Of a DNA stretch of 60,000 nt, positions 25,596 through 38,385 are shown piece by piece. Location: assembly GCA_020137815.1 (NCBI GenBank), contig CM035356.1, positions 3,371,563 through 3,431,562 of the forward strand, in the 5' to 3' direction. The stretch is from Hormiphora californensis. Lineage: Eukaryota; Ctenophora; Tentaculata; Cydippida; Pleurobrachiidae. Each line of letters starts with the position of its first letter. The stretch's first letter is position 1. Under the pieces are notes generated by a model. That model was given only the letters and a program-made list of their open reading frames with translations. It searched no databases and had not been told where the DNA came from. Both the position numbers and the translations under genes were made by a program.

Positions 25596-26483
25596 TTAAC
25601 CCTTTGAGACCGATAGGGTCACCAGTGACCCCACGCTAATTATGCATCTAGCGTCTGTCCGAACTAAATCTAAGAAGTTTAAATGGTTTTCTGGGTTAGA
25701 ATAGACACTTTTTGGCTGTTTTTGGGGTCATTTTAAGCTTTGAACATCTTAGTTTACTAGAAATGCCAACTCTAAGCCATAAAAGTTGAAATTTTGGTGT
25801 AAAGTTGGCCATATCTCTAAAACGGTATAAGTAAGCCAATAATGGACCTACAAATCAAAAGAAAACCATAGGTTTTACCCCGGTATGAAGTTTCGTGATG
25901 ATTTGATCAAATTTACAACGCTCAGAGGGCAAATAATGCCGGGGTCACCAGTGACCCTATCGTCCCCTAACGCTAATATAGAAATTTGGATTTTACGTGC
26001 ATTTCTAAAGGATTGGCCACCGATAAAGGTCTAAAACGGCATTTTTCAAACGGGTGCTAGCGACTAACCGACTCCATCAGTGTTATCTATACATCTTAGA
26101 GAGTCGCTGAAAAATTTTTTGAGATTCGTGCTCCTTCATAAAAATTTTCATCTCGGCCAATTTGAAATTCTAAAATCGGCTACAGATGAGATACAGAGTT
26201 CCATAGGGTGTGTAAAATGTGCAGAATGGCCGGGTTTATATAAGTGTTATGAAGAAACATAGGGTCTAAGATGAGCGGTTTTCGAGTTATGAGGCAAAAT
26301 AGCTACGAAATCTCAATTGTTTGCATTCCATTTGAGACCGATAGGGTCACTGGTGACCCCACAGAAACAAAGTTCGTAGAGACGAGTTTTTTGGTTCTGC
26401 TTTCAAGTAGGCTTGTTAGGAGTGTCTCCAGCAATTTTCAGATATTTCTGTCGATGGCGCCACTATCGGTCCCAAAGGGTTAA
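25596..26483. mobile_element. piggyBac-type non-autonomous element with TTAA target site
   Basis: Both ends are TTAA (25596-25599 and 26480-26483). The inner ends are inverted: CCCTTTGAGACCGATAG on the left and CTATCGGTCCCAAAGGG on the right, 16 of 17 matching. CCC at the tip of a TIR flanked by TTAA is the piggyBac arrangement. A partly palindromic block, GATAGGGTCACCAGTGACCC, follows the left TIR, recurs inverted at about 25938-25968, and recurs direct at about 26337-26361. No transposase frame exists in the 880 bp, so it must have been mobilised in trans. Confidence 0.85.
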
Positions 26484-26616
26484 TAAAATAAATCATGCTG
26501 CTGCTCCTCTCAGGTATATAACGTCCTCCTCTAAACATATCACTTAGGACTTTAACACCTGTACCGATTCCTGTCACTGCTTAGCGGTATAGTGATAGAT
26601 CTGTAGAGATAGATAG

Positions 26617-26812
<196 letters not shown>

Positions 26813-27048
26813 AAGGAGAATATCGTGTTACATGCTTACATTGCATTATACTTAACTTTTGAAATCCATTTGATCATTGGGATGGAGCATTTGGTATTAG
26901 TAAACAAGTCAAATATTATATCACCTTGATTGAAACTTGTTCTAGACTTCCGAAATCTGGCCAAAAGCCTTGCCATGCGATTTATGGAAAATGAGCTTCG
27001 TACGCTACAGACTGTTATAATGAATTCTCCCGGAAATGTGCTATTTAA

Positions 27049-27104
27049 AAATCCCCCTTTTCCTCCAAAATAGCCTATTTTTGGAGGAAAAGAGGGATTT
27101 TCTG
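27049..27104. repeat. Short palindrome
   Basis: AAAATCCCCCTTTTCCTCCA pairs with the inverted TGGAGGAAAAGAGGGATTTT around AAATAGCCTATTT. Confidence 0.8.
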
Positions 27105-28545
27105 TCTGCACTAGTTATATGAAATCGTCTAGAGAGTGAGGAAGAGTCTGTTTCATCATGTAGCGATACTTATATTTTTCTACCACAGTCTCTATCTAGA
27201 ATTTGTCTACCATTGGGTATCGTACAAATAATGGGGGAAGTAGAAAAAAGGAGAGAAAAGAGGGAGAAGAGCAAGAGAGAGAGCGAAAGAAAGAACTTAG
27301 ATTGCGGTACGTAGTGAAAAAGAAATCGCGATCGATAGTTGCATGATATTGTATAAATTTCGAAATCTATAAAATTGACTTTTATAAAATTGTTGTAATG
27401 CTCCTATTTTCTGCCCCTTTTAAAGGAGAATTTACAGCTCCTCTTTGCCCAATTGACGCTACGTCAGGGCATGCTCTATACATATACGGCTGGGGTCTCT
27501 CTTGCTCTGCCGAACCCTCAAAAAAGGTCTCTCACGTTCCTTAGAACAGTTCATTACGGCTCTTGGCTCTACCGAAGGCTCTTGGCAGGGGTATATTACC
27601 TTGACTTTACCGCGAAGAACCGGCCCCTGTTCTATAAATTGACCTGTTCTCCTTCCACTGAATTATGATATCTCTCTCACTCTCAATTTAGAACATGGCA
27701 TAATAAGCTGTATATGGTTTACCTAATTTGTGCTTTTTAACAGCAATTACCATGCCTCACGTTTCCACTACCGAATCACGGTCCCGCACTGCCGAAATTA
27801 AACATTTCCAACTAAAATCGCCACTCCTGAGATCACGGCTCCCAACCGCTGCAGAGACACAACCATAAATGCCTACCAACCATATACCACAATTTAACTC
27901 TTCGAGACCACGAAAATGTCTAGAGATTGCCGTATATAAAGCTTGCCGCAGCGATATAAAGTGGGACTGTCAGAATTGAAGTTCTTTCTACAATATTTCG
28001 TCTAATTATATGTCTGTAGCAGACAGTCTTCGCATTCTGTAATAGCTCTGTCAGTGACAGAACTTTTACAGAATGCCGAGATGTCACTGTCATTGTCTTT
28101 ACCAGATCGCCAGGCCCATATTTGCACTTAAAAAGTAGAATATGCAATTTTGGAGAATTTCTTTATAGATATCTGCACTAAGATCTTATATTTCACATTT
28201 TTTTCCTGCTAAAAATGTTCACTTTTCCTTAAAATTCAGTATAATCCCATTTTTCTAAGTGACCATGGACCTCTATCTTGAAATAGCTTCAAAGTAAAAT
28301 AGCATTGTCTTTGTTTCACTGCTTTGATCTTAAATGGTCATTTTTTGCATGCTTTATTATCGAACTGATATAGAGCAAAATCTGACCCCGTTCCATTATT
28401 TTATTGATAAAAAGAATCGTTTTGTACCTTGACTGCATGGTAGCAGCAGCTCCCCCAGCTATGTTACTCAATGCGTGGTGCTGGTCATGTGACTTTTTCA
28501 TTGTTTTCTAGGGCATTGTCCTCCACAAAATGGTGTCAGAAAGAA

Positions 28546-28648
28546 AGAGAGACGTGAGAGAGAGGGAGAGTGAGAGTAAGAGAGAGAGAGAGAGAGAAAG
28601 AGAGAGAGTGAAAGAGACTAGAGGGTGAGCGAGAGAGAGAGAGTGAGT

Positions 28649-28732
<84 letters not shown>

Positions 28733-28751
28733 GAGAGAGAGAAAGAGAGAG
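28546..28751. repeat. (GA)n microsatellite
   Basis: GA array with GT and GAAA interruptions, pure from about 28676 to 28728. Confidence 0.95.
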
Positions 28752-29540
28752 CCGAGCATTAAAAAGAGAGCCGGACCAGAGAATAAGTCTTTCTGAAGGA
28801 GCTTCCTGTTAAAAGAACTTTAGTTTGTCCGTTCCTGCAAAATGGGACATAGGTTATAATACCTACAGGTATATTACCCCTCTGAAGGTCCCTGGTTCGT
28901 TTTCCAGTCAAACTGAGTACTTCGATTTTCTTCCCAATTTTATTCTTGCTCATATTTCATTTAGAATAATCAATAATAGCAGTTATAGTTTTTATTCTAA
29001 AATAACGCTTTTACTGCAGAACGTAGACCGACAAGAATATCGACACCGTCGACTGCTTTTCCGGTGGCATACTTAACAGCTGTATGTGCATAGTGCTATC
29101 GACTTTCGGGGACTACCATGAAATTTCAGGGTCTATATTGAACCTGCTTGAATTGTTTATACTTTCTTTCTGGAGCACAGACACAGTGTCAGGCGACTCA
29201 AGAACTAGCGGGCTCTATTATATCGGTATCGCGCTATTTTGATTTTTCTGAATTGTTTCAAAATAAGTTATAGTTTGGGATGAAGTGGGGAGTGGGAGGG
29301 AATGAGGGATTTATAAAAGCTTCATCTGCACTTACCCATTAAGAAATGGGGGCATCCCTCGTCTGCTAGTGGAGAGAAATCTGTTGGGCAATCCATGGTC
29401 CCCGCAATCTATTGTCCACACAATATATACTGCCCTTCTCATCAAAGCTAATTTACATTTGACGCAAGGTCCCGTTCAAAAATCCTCATTTTTATTCAAA
29501 TCCTGCACTCAATCTTCCGAGGGGTTATGCGCTTTCTAAC

Positions 29541-29563
29541 TATCTCTCTCACTATCTCTCTCA

Positions 29564-29635
<72 letters not shown>
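29541..29635. repeat. (CT)n microsatellite
   Basis: Three CTCACTAT units grade into a pure CT array. Confidence 0.95.
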
Positions 29636-29636
<1 letters not shown>

Positions 29637-30385
29637 AGCACGTGCAAAGAATTTTATTATTTATTACCTTCAGTTTCAATTGCTTCGGATTGAGTTAGGC
29701 CGGCAGGCACCTCCGATCACAAACTTCGGGTCGGACGAGGGGAAGCTTGCCATTTGAAATGATACTACTATGATTCGGTATAAGAATGACATACTGCCTA
29801 TGATTCATATACCTCTACCAGTTCTGCAGAAATCGTAAACTGTCAAAAAGGTGTAGTCAGGGAGGAGCCTATTTTATCCTCAAATATGCAAATTCCAGTT
29901 CTAATATGGAAACACGTAGTATTTTTAGACCCTATAGATAGAGGCTTCGAGGACAGAAATTAGTATATGGGAACATGATAAAGTGATAAACATATCCTCC
30001 CATTTTACCATCTTACCACTTAACTGTTATACGTTGTGTAGCATATGCGAATATTTATATTGATCACTTCGAGGGGCATTCAGTAAGGGCCCTATATAGG
30101 AACCGCGGCTAGTTCCTGTATATGACATTCTTATTCTCAATATAATTCCTCTATATTCCTCCATATAGTTCCTCTCTACATCTCCTAGCTATAACTAGTA
30201 CTCGCGCTAAGGATCGTCATTCCAGCTGCTATATAAATGTTATTTACACCGGTTTATGGCCATGCTCCTTACAAAATGCTGTTGTTATTACCCCACCTAT
30301 ATTTTAGAAATGTGGGTATAAAATAATTGAGTGCCATAATTGTGCAGCTGCCGACCAAGTTCTAACAGATCTCTCGGCTACATCT

Positions 30386-30587
<202 letters not shown>

Positions 30588-30869
30588 CCCCCATCTCATA
30601 GAGGGTGGGGATCCTAATAACCCCGCACTGGAGTCTGGCTCGAGTTGCCAGCTGTTCATGGAGGACTAGCTCCTCAAGAACTTATGGATCACATAATGAT
30701 TAATGCTACATCGAGAGAGAGGGGGATAGGAGAGATCTACGATGTAGAAACCATGTTAGTCTAGGGGAGGGATGGGTTTATTGCCCCAACAAGTTATAAC
30801 GTATAAGAGTTCTGCTATGAAGCCTTTTCCGTCTGCAACTTCAAATAATAGGTTTACTATGCAGTTACA

Positions 30870-31510
30870 TACTGGGTGTTCATTTTGGATCTTTACAAGC
30901 GTTGGGCTTCACCCAGAAAAAAGTTGACAAGATCAGGTCCTGAAACTTCATACTTGGACTATTCTATTCCCTCATTCAAGGTTCCTGGGGGTTTTGGAGC
31001 TCTAGCACCCCGGGAAGTGTGTTTTTGGCATCAGAACTACCAGAAGGAATTTTTTGCTGGTGCTGAGACTTTGCTAAAATGTTTTTTGGGTATTTTCTAT
31101 GTCAATCCTAAAGTTTCATAGAGATTGGATGTGTTTTTCGGACTCAAAATTTCGATAAAAGTGGCTGGAAAGGCTCGAAAACGGCTCAAAAACGGCTAAA
31201 ATTGAGTCTTTCCAGCCACTTTTTACGAAATTTTGAGTCTGAAAAACACATCCAATCTCTATGAAACTTTAGGATTGACATATAAAATACCCAAAAAACA
31301 TTTTAGCAAAGTCTCAGCACCAGCAAAAAATTCCTTCTGGTAGTTCTGATGCCAAAAACACACTTCCCGGGGTGCTAGAGCTCCAAAACCCCCAGGAACC
31401 TTGAATGAGGGTATAGAATAGTCCAAGTATGAAGTTTCAGGACCTGATCTTGTCAACTTTTTTCTGGGTGAAGCCCAACGCTTGTAAAGATCCAAAATGA
31501 ACACCCTGTA
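30870..31510. mobile_element. Palindromic Tc1/mariner-type element with TA target site
   Basis: Positions 30872-31172 and 31208-31508 are near-perfect reverse complements (centre 31190) around a 35-bp loop. The tips read CTGGGTGTTCATTTTGG and, inverted, CAGGGTGTTCATTTTGG. TA dinucleotides flank both ends (30870-30871 and 31509-31510). CAGGG-type tips with a TA duplication are typical of Tc1/mariner elements. Each arm holds the same 81-codon open frame (one residue different), but it resembles no transposase and its conservation follows from arm identity. Confidence 0.85.
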
Positions 31511-34371
31511 CTAAAATTACTATGAGTTCATCCTTAATTCAGGATTCTTATGCGCACTATCCAAATGTCGCCTCGATAGATTTCTCTCTCTCCATCTCCC
31601 TTTCCATCTCTCTCCCTCTCTCTTTGGGATCGGCCGTTGCAAAATTGGCCATTGTCCTGGGTACAATAGAAAAATATTGTACTCCACTTCCCACTCCTAG
31701 CGCTTGCTCTCCTCCTCTTTGATTCCATATAACCACTACATGTGTTGCAGAACTACATGATACTGCACTCTCCATTTACTCGGGTGACCCACCCCTTACT
31801 CTCCCCCTCGGCCTCGGGTGACCCACCCCTTACTCTCGGCCTCTCTAGATCTGTATTTCGTCCTTGCATTCTTCCAACATACAATTCTGCATTCCGATCT
31901 ATAGATCTTGTAATCTAGATCTTGCAATCTGTGCTTTCAGTATTACGAGGTGTTAATGAAGAGCTGCCCGGATTCGTCTCCAGGTCGTTTATGATACCCC
32001 TCAAGATGCACTGCACCAGATGTTACCTTGTTGAAAAACTCACACCTCGATCTCGAGGCTGGGGAACTTTTTCCGTTTCTCACATGTTGTGCAATATACG
32101 GGTCCTTCTTGTGACGTGGGCAGTATTATTTAGCGGACCTCCATCACTTGATTTATTTAACTTAATGTAACTTTGTAACTTTGCTGTAACCAGTTTTACT
32201 ATTAAAATTTAAGAAATACGGCCCTTCTCGCAGTGTCGCATCTTAACATAAGTAGACAATTCTAGTACAATTAATGTAATGCTATGATTTACATGTTTAC
32301 TCTCTAGTATTATATCCTAAAATTCTGAGAATTCTGATAGAAACACAATGTTTGCCGTACCGCGTATTCGAGGTATCTGTTTCTCCACATTGCTGAACAC
32401 ATGGGAGTTACCAAGGGATTTCACTGGGTTTGATTAATCTAGAAGGCAGATATATACCCACAGTACAATTCGAATTGGCTTATCTTTATATCAGGAGTAT
32501 CTCTGATAGGAACAATGGCCATGTCTACATCAGCAGTATAGAATATTCATGAGACACCTAGTTGTTGAATAAGGAGTTGCAGAGAGAGAGGAGGCCGAAC
32601 AAGCTACAGTAGCTTCTTCGACCTTCTCTCTCTCCGTGCCCCTGTCAATGCTATGACCGATGTTCTCGAAAGAAATGAGAATAGGGCGCCCTATTGGCCG
32701 GCCAATTATGCCTTCACAATTCCGTGCCCCGATTTGAACAAAACAAATGAGTCAGCTCTTTTTTCAGGATACATGCAGGCTTTTGCAGTCCATTATATCA
32801 TATCCCCTGCAGATTGCAGTGCAGTGATTTCACTTTTCCAAAAGAGAGCTGAGTTTGCAGTGCAGCACTGTAATTAACAGCTGATGTCACTGGATTTGTG
32901 GCCTAAAAATAATTGCTTCCACTCTATACTGCACAGATATAAAATACATGATATAGTGGCCACGCAACCATATAGCACGGGTATCAGAGCTGCGGTTAGA
33001 AATACGAAACTGAGCTTTTCAGGAACTCTAATGGTAATTGTTGTTGCTTGGATGTGGTTTATGATATGTTGTCTGGGGGAAGTAGGTCATAACCCATACA
33101 TAAAGAGAGCGCTCTATGTGAACCAATTAGGTCACAGATTAACATATTGCCACATCATAGTTGTGAGCTCTATCATATATAATAGTTAGATACCTAATTC
33201 CCTATGCGGCTGATTTGTTCTTTATACTTGTTCTTTATAGTATATAGATTATGGACGCCATTATGGATGTTAAATAGTTGTGGCCCATTGTTTTCTCCTC
33301 CCCTTGGCCTCTTACCTTTCCAGCAACCTGCAGTCTATTGTCTCAATTTGCCCTTCTCTTTCATTGAAATTATAGCGTGTGTGTGTTTTCCTCTCGTAGC
33401 ATATCGAAATATAGCAAGGATTCGCCAAACCAAACCAAACAAGAATTCGCTACTATTTCGACCCTCAAATCCATGCACCATACCTCATGAAACTTAGCTC
33501 TGTTCTCGAATCTCTCTAGAACTCTCTCTAGAAGTCTCTAAAGGCTCTATCATAGAACACTGGAGCCCCCTTTCCGATGCGAGTGAGTGTTTACACACAC
33601 ACACACTGACAGTAGTTTGATGTTGTATCCGATGTTGTTCACGGAGGGTGCCTAGTAGACAGTGTCTATTGCATAGTGGCTAGTTATATATGAGGCAATA
33701 AATTATAAAGTTGGTGTAGTACTACTTCGGTGTTGGTGTAGTCGGCTTCCAGGGTATACCACGTGGTGTACCCTGGAAGTCGACCAGGCTATTAGGCTAA
33801 TGTGGCTATAAATGTGATTAAGGTGCGGCTATTATTATAGTGGGGGGGACTAACCTAGTGTCGATATAATATTTCTTTGAATTGCATAGCTTGGAGCAGG
33901 GGGGTTTGTGGACTACTGACTAGTTATATTCAAAGAACAAGGGAGTAGTTTATATCCTCGTCTATATCTTTCCTTGTAAGTTATGCAAAACACACACGAA
34001 TACACACATGCCTCGTGTATATTGTTATTACCCTTTGTTTTTGAACAATAAAGGGGCACCGCTCCCTGGTCCCTCCTCCTTGTACCCTGAACCATGGTTT
34101 GAACTTGTACTCTCGGGTTTCTAAGACTTACTTAGAATCTAAGTAGCCTCGAGGAATAGAGAGAGGCCTAGCTTTATCAGTAATATGCAGTTGGCTCAAT
34201 ACTTTGAATTTGGTTTAAGACATACTACATAGTATGCCAGACGAGTAAATTGTTTTTCAAGATTTGTTTCTACCCCTATATTTCACACGTCTACTACACC
34301 GCGGTTTAATTAATAATTCATTTAACTAATTGATGTTTATCACGCTTCTAACTATGCTTCCCCCTACCAGC
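31511..34371. other. Gene-free spacer
   Basis: No coding exon was recognised. Small features only: a short direct repeat of CGGGTGACCCACCCCTTACT (about 31781-31834) and an inverted repeat at 33738-33782 (GTCGGCTTCCAGGGTATACC against its complement). Confidence 0.55.
33738..33782. repeat. Short palindrome centred on CCACGTGG
   Basis: GTCGGCTTCCAGGGTATACC and the inverted GGTGTACCCTGGAAGTCGAC form a 20-bp stem with two or three mismatches. Confidence 0.8.
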
Positions 34372-35335
34372 ATGCGATACCATGGATTGGGAGGGCAGTA
34401 TTGCGGTATCGTACTGCTAGCTCTGATTGTTGCTGCTGCTGCTGTTGACCGAACTGGAGATGAGGTGTGGCGGATACGAGCCCGGTCTTCCCGAGATGTT
34501 GATCATGTCGTCAACCTTGCTTCTCTTTACGAGGTAGATATCTAAATGTAGTTTTATTCCGGGGCCGGTTATTCGTCTGACGTTCTTGCAGACAGTCCCA
34601 CCGGCGGTGGAAAGACCAGCGCCCTCTTAACGTGTGTCCGTTTTAATGAATTAGAGATAACCATATAGTAATTTTAAGGGTCTTATGACAATTTCTCATC
34701 TTATCATAATAATATCCCTCACAACTAGTTTCGGTAGATCTCTATAATAGATTGCTGTCCAGTCAACACATGTATTATTAACCACCCCCCCCCCCCTAGA
34801 TGGAGGAATGGGTTGAGGTGAACCAGCCTAGTGAGTATGTGGATCTGATGGTGCGATCTGACGAGAAGGAGAGTGTCAGGAGAGCACTCAGGGATGCGGG
34901 TCTTCCCTTTTCAACCATGATCCAAGACGTAGAGGATAAGATCAAGAGGCACAGCAGGAAACGGAGGGACGCTGATGATGATGGAGGTAATTAGTTGAGT
35001 TTTTTAATTTATTATCATTTATTATTTCTTTTTTTTTGTTTCCTTCATTATCTTAGGTGGAATAATAGCTGGCACAATGAGCTAGACTATATTTATAGGG
35101 CTGTATAATTTCTACTATAAATATACTTTAAGTATCGGGTAAACTTGGAGACTCTCAAATGGACATTGAGACTCTCAAATGTACAATCATCGTGTATCGA
35201 AATGTGCTCTTTTGACTTTCCCCATTGTTTTGTATCCATCCTCCTTCCTCTCATTGTACCCTTCACTCAATGTGTATCTTTTGTGTATAACACACATTCA
35301 AAGAGAGGGAGGGGAGAGAGGGAGGAGAGAGAGAA

Positions 35336-35398
<63 letters not shown>

Positions 35399-37890
35399 AA
35401 TATTTCGACAGTGAGCTAATGCTCTGGTGTTGTTTGGGGACAAAGGACTTGAACAACACCGGCTATTGTACACACCTTGACACACATATGACGTTTTAGC
35501 CACAGATGTGCGACAAAATGAATCATTACGATAACTTTTGGGATCGATAAAACAAAGAAAATATTTTCATTCCTTTTTCCCCTCTAAGATTGGTAATCTA
35601 ACCCACGACAATTTTCAGTTTTCAGTTATGAAAAATTCAATACTTTTGAATCGATAGAGGGGGAACTCAAGAGAATTGCAAAAGAGAGGAGTGACGTGGC
35701 CCGACTTGAAACTATCGGTAAGTAGCTCCATTTGTAATACTAGATTCTCTCCCCTCCCAGCTGCTCTAAACTGCTCTATCAATTTGTAATACCATGCAGT
35801 AACGTTCTCACACTCTCTCTCTCCCTTCCAATTTGTCTTTGTTTCTAAACGGCCTGCTCGTCACAGGGAAGACGTACGAGGGAAGGGATTTATACTTGTT
35901 GAGGGTAACTCACAACATGACCAAGAAGATAACGAAACCTGTCATCCTACTGGATTCTGGAATCCATGCAAGGGAATGGGTCTCAGTTTCAACCAACATG
36001 TACATTATCAACCAGGTACGGGTTTGTAGGGTAATCCACAATATATCCACACTGACTGGGGGAAATATTCGTGCCTGAATCTCAGGTATCAGGTCACGGC
36101 TATTCTTGGCTATTCCATGAAAAGTTCCCTGAAATCTCAGGGAATAGTCGTCACTAACCCCTGAGGGTAAATAGGCTTGAACTAAATCTGAGATCCAGGC
36201 ACGACCCAATATATCCACAATCTACTTAGAAAACCTGAAAGCTCGATATCATTTAATCTATTTCATCTCTCCCCTTTCAGTTGATTGAAAACCCCTCTGG
36301 TGACGCCTATATCAACGCTTTCCTGGACTCCTATGACTTTGTGTTCTTCCCCGTGCTAAACCCTGACGGTTACTCTTACACGTGGACTAATGATAGGTTA
36401 TGGAGGAAAAATAGGGCGCCAAATAAGGGCTCAGATTGTATTGGGGTGGATTTGAACCGGAACTGGGACTTTGAATGGGGTGGTGAGGGGACAAGTGATT
36501 ACCCCTGTGCTATTGACTATAAGGGACCGGCGCCCTTTAGTGAGCTCGAGACTTCAGCGGTGAAGGAGTGGATTAACGCTCATAAGCAGAAAGTAGTGAT
36601 GTATCTAAACTTCCACGCGTATGGACAACTGTGGATGACACCTTATGGGTACAGCACTGCGAAACCGAGCAACGAACCCGAAATGGTGAGAAACTGGAAA
36701 GATAGAGAAGCGGAAATAATAATAATCAATATTTGCATTTATCAGTTTAGTTTTCTAATTGAGCTTCATATCATATATCCATGATCATGTATCTATCATG
36801 ATATTATCATCATTGATAATGTATTTTCTCAGATGCGATACAGTAAACTCGCCGTGGATGCACTATCCGCCTTTAGAGGAACCACTTACGACTTTGGGCC
36901 CGTTTACACTACCATCTGTGAGTATAATAGATGGGGAAGAGACAGGGAGATCAGAGGTAGGGAGCTGGGAGAGATGTGAAGATCATAGAGAGAGGGAGAG
37001 AGGCAGAGAGGGAAAGATAAATTGTAACTTCGATTTGAATAATGCAAGCAGCAGCATTCTTATCTTTACAATTTACATGATAAAAATTTGTGCAATGAAG
37101 ATAAGATAATATTTTTCTCTCAAGCTTGATGAAATATTCATTTCAGACCCCTGCCAGCAGTATTAGCGTGGATTGGGTGAGGGGAGCAGAGAATATCTTG
37201 ATAGCATATACCATTGAGCTGCCAGATAAGGGGTAAGTGCAGTGAATGATTATCGGGCTGACACCTCTGACCTCATGTCCCAGCGGCAAATAGCCGTTAC
37301 CATGAAGTTCAGTAAGGACTATCTTCCCTTGTCAGATCGAATATCTTTATCTGATGACGTATGACACATAGTTCTGCACTATATGTGTTGTGCAGTAGTG
37401 AGCAACCTAGCTGGATATTCAAACCCAGTGACCCGTAGGATAAGATTTAATCTTAGTGCAGCTAGTGGAAAACAAACTCTTGTTTCGTCCAAACTACTAA
37501 CACACGGGAATATTCTAGAAGTGACACACATCTAGAGGGTGGCCTGAAACATTTCCACACCAAATTGTCACTATATAATGGAAGAAAATAGTCGTGACTG
37601 AGCCTCAGGTTCAAGTCACGGTTACCTCTTTACATTCGCACATCATCCCCAAATCCCCAGTTAACCCACATCTCTCTACACCCGAATCCCCAGCTAACCC
37701 ACATTTCTCTACCCCCAAATATAATCGCCAGCTAACCCACACCTCCCCACCCAGACTGCACGGATTCATCACCCCTGAATCTGAGATAACTCCAATTGGT
37801 CAGGAGACGTGGCTGGGGCTACGTGAGCTGCTCCTCACTCTGGGGGTGGAGAAGAACCTGCTGAGAACTGAGGAGATTGTCATTGTGTAA
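34372..37890 (+). CDS. Secreted metallocarboxypeptidase A (M14A) zymogen
   Basis: Eight exons (34372-34533, 34800-34986, 35619-35717, 35867-36015, 36281-36685, 36833-36917, 37147-37232, 37755-37890) encode about 435 residues. A signal peptide (VLLALIVAAAA) and activation propeptide precede the peptidase. Catalytic parts are all visible: HARE zinc motif (His183, Glu186), Arg241 in LWRKNR, Asn258-Arg259 in DLNRNWD, the third zinc ligand His311 in NFHAYGQ, and the catalytic Glu386 in YTIELPDKG. The Cys252/Cys275 pair has the spacing of the bovine CPA disulfide. Val in the position equivalent to bovine 255 predicts preference for hydrophobic C-terminal residues. The exon 6/exon 7 junction is one base out of frame in this sequence. 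The basic KRHSRKRR stretch before the mature domain is a likely activation site. ATG 34333 is an alternative start with a longer n-region. Confidence 0.85.
34783..34796 (+). repeat. C14 homopolymer forming a polypyrimidine tract
   Basis: A pure C run lies directly before the TAG acceptor of carboxypeptidase exon 2 and serves as its polypyrimidine tract. Confidence 0.85.
35307..35396. repeat. (GA)n microsatellite in carboxypeptidase intron 2
   Basis: GA array lying between exons 2 and 3. Confidence 0.95.
36058..36209. mobile_element. Long form of the CAGTCGTG hairpin family (copy 4)
   Basis: A composite of inverted repeats about 150 bp long in carboxypeptidase intron 4. It begins GGGGGAAATATTCGTGCC, ends ATCCAGGCACGACCC, and contains internal CCCTGAAATCTCAGGG and a CACGGCTATTC block. 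Confidence 0.75.
37580..37630. mobile_element. Short hairpin element, CAGTCGTG family (copy 5)
   Basis: AAAATAGTCGTGACTGAGCC on the left and CAAGTCACGGTTACC on the right around CCTCAGG. It lies in carboxypeptidase intron 7, just before a region of three CAGCTAACCCACA-type repeats. Confidence 0.8.
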
Positions 37891-38385
37891 TGTCTGGAAC
37901 CATGATCTGAATCTAGCAAGGACAATATAATAAGGGGGTATATCAGATCAATAATTGTTCTTGCAGTACGATTCGATTTGAATCTGATTCGAATCCACAC
38001 TTGTTGACCTTGATCAACAAACCCACACCAATTAGTGCTGTAAATACCGGTATTCGAGCTAGTAGATATGGGCCACACAGCTCCCTACTATGCTGTCTAT
38101 ACCGGTGTATGCAGCACGTTGGTGTTTTTAGTTGTGTTTTTTGTTTTTTCTGTTGTTCTCTCTTCTGTAAGTTATTAAATCGAAATTTAGCGATCCTTAG
38201 GGGAAAATATATTCAAAATGTTGTTGCGTAGAGTAAAAATCCCAATTGTTCTATTTCACCAGCTGCAGTTATAATACTGCTGTCTTCTGACAGCTCTATC
38301 TCAGATCTCTTTTAGTTTTCACCGGACCCTAGCTTGTACCGAGGCACTAGATAGAGAGGTCAGAAGATAGATTATAGTAGCCCTG
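37891..38385. other. Spacer after the carboxypeptidase gene
   Basis: No gene or clear repeat was recognised. Confidence 0.5.
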
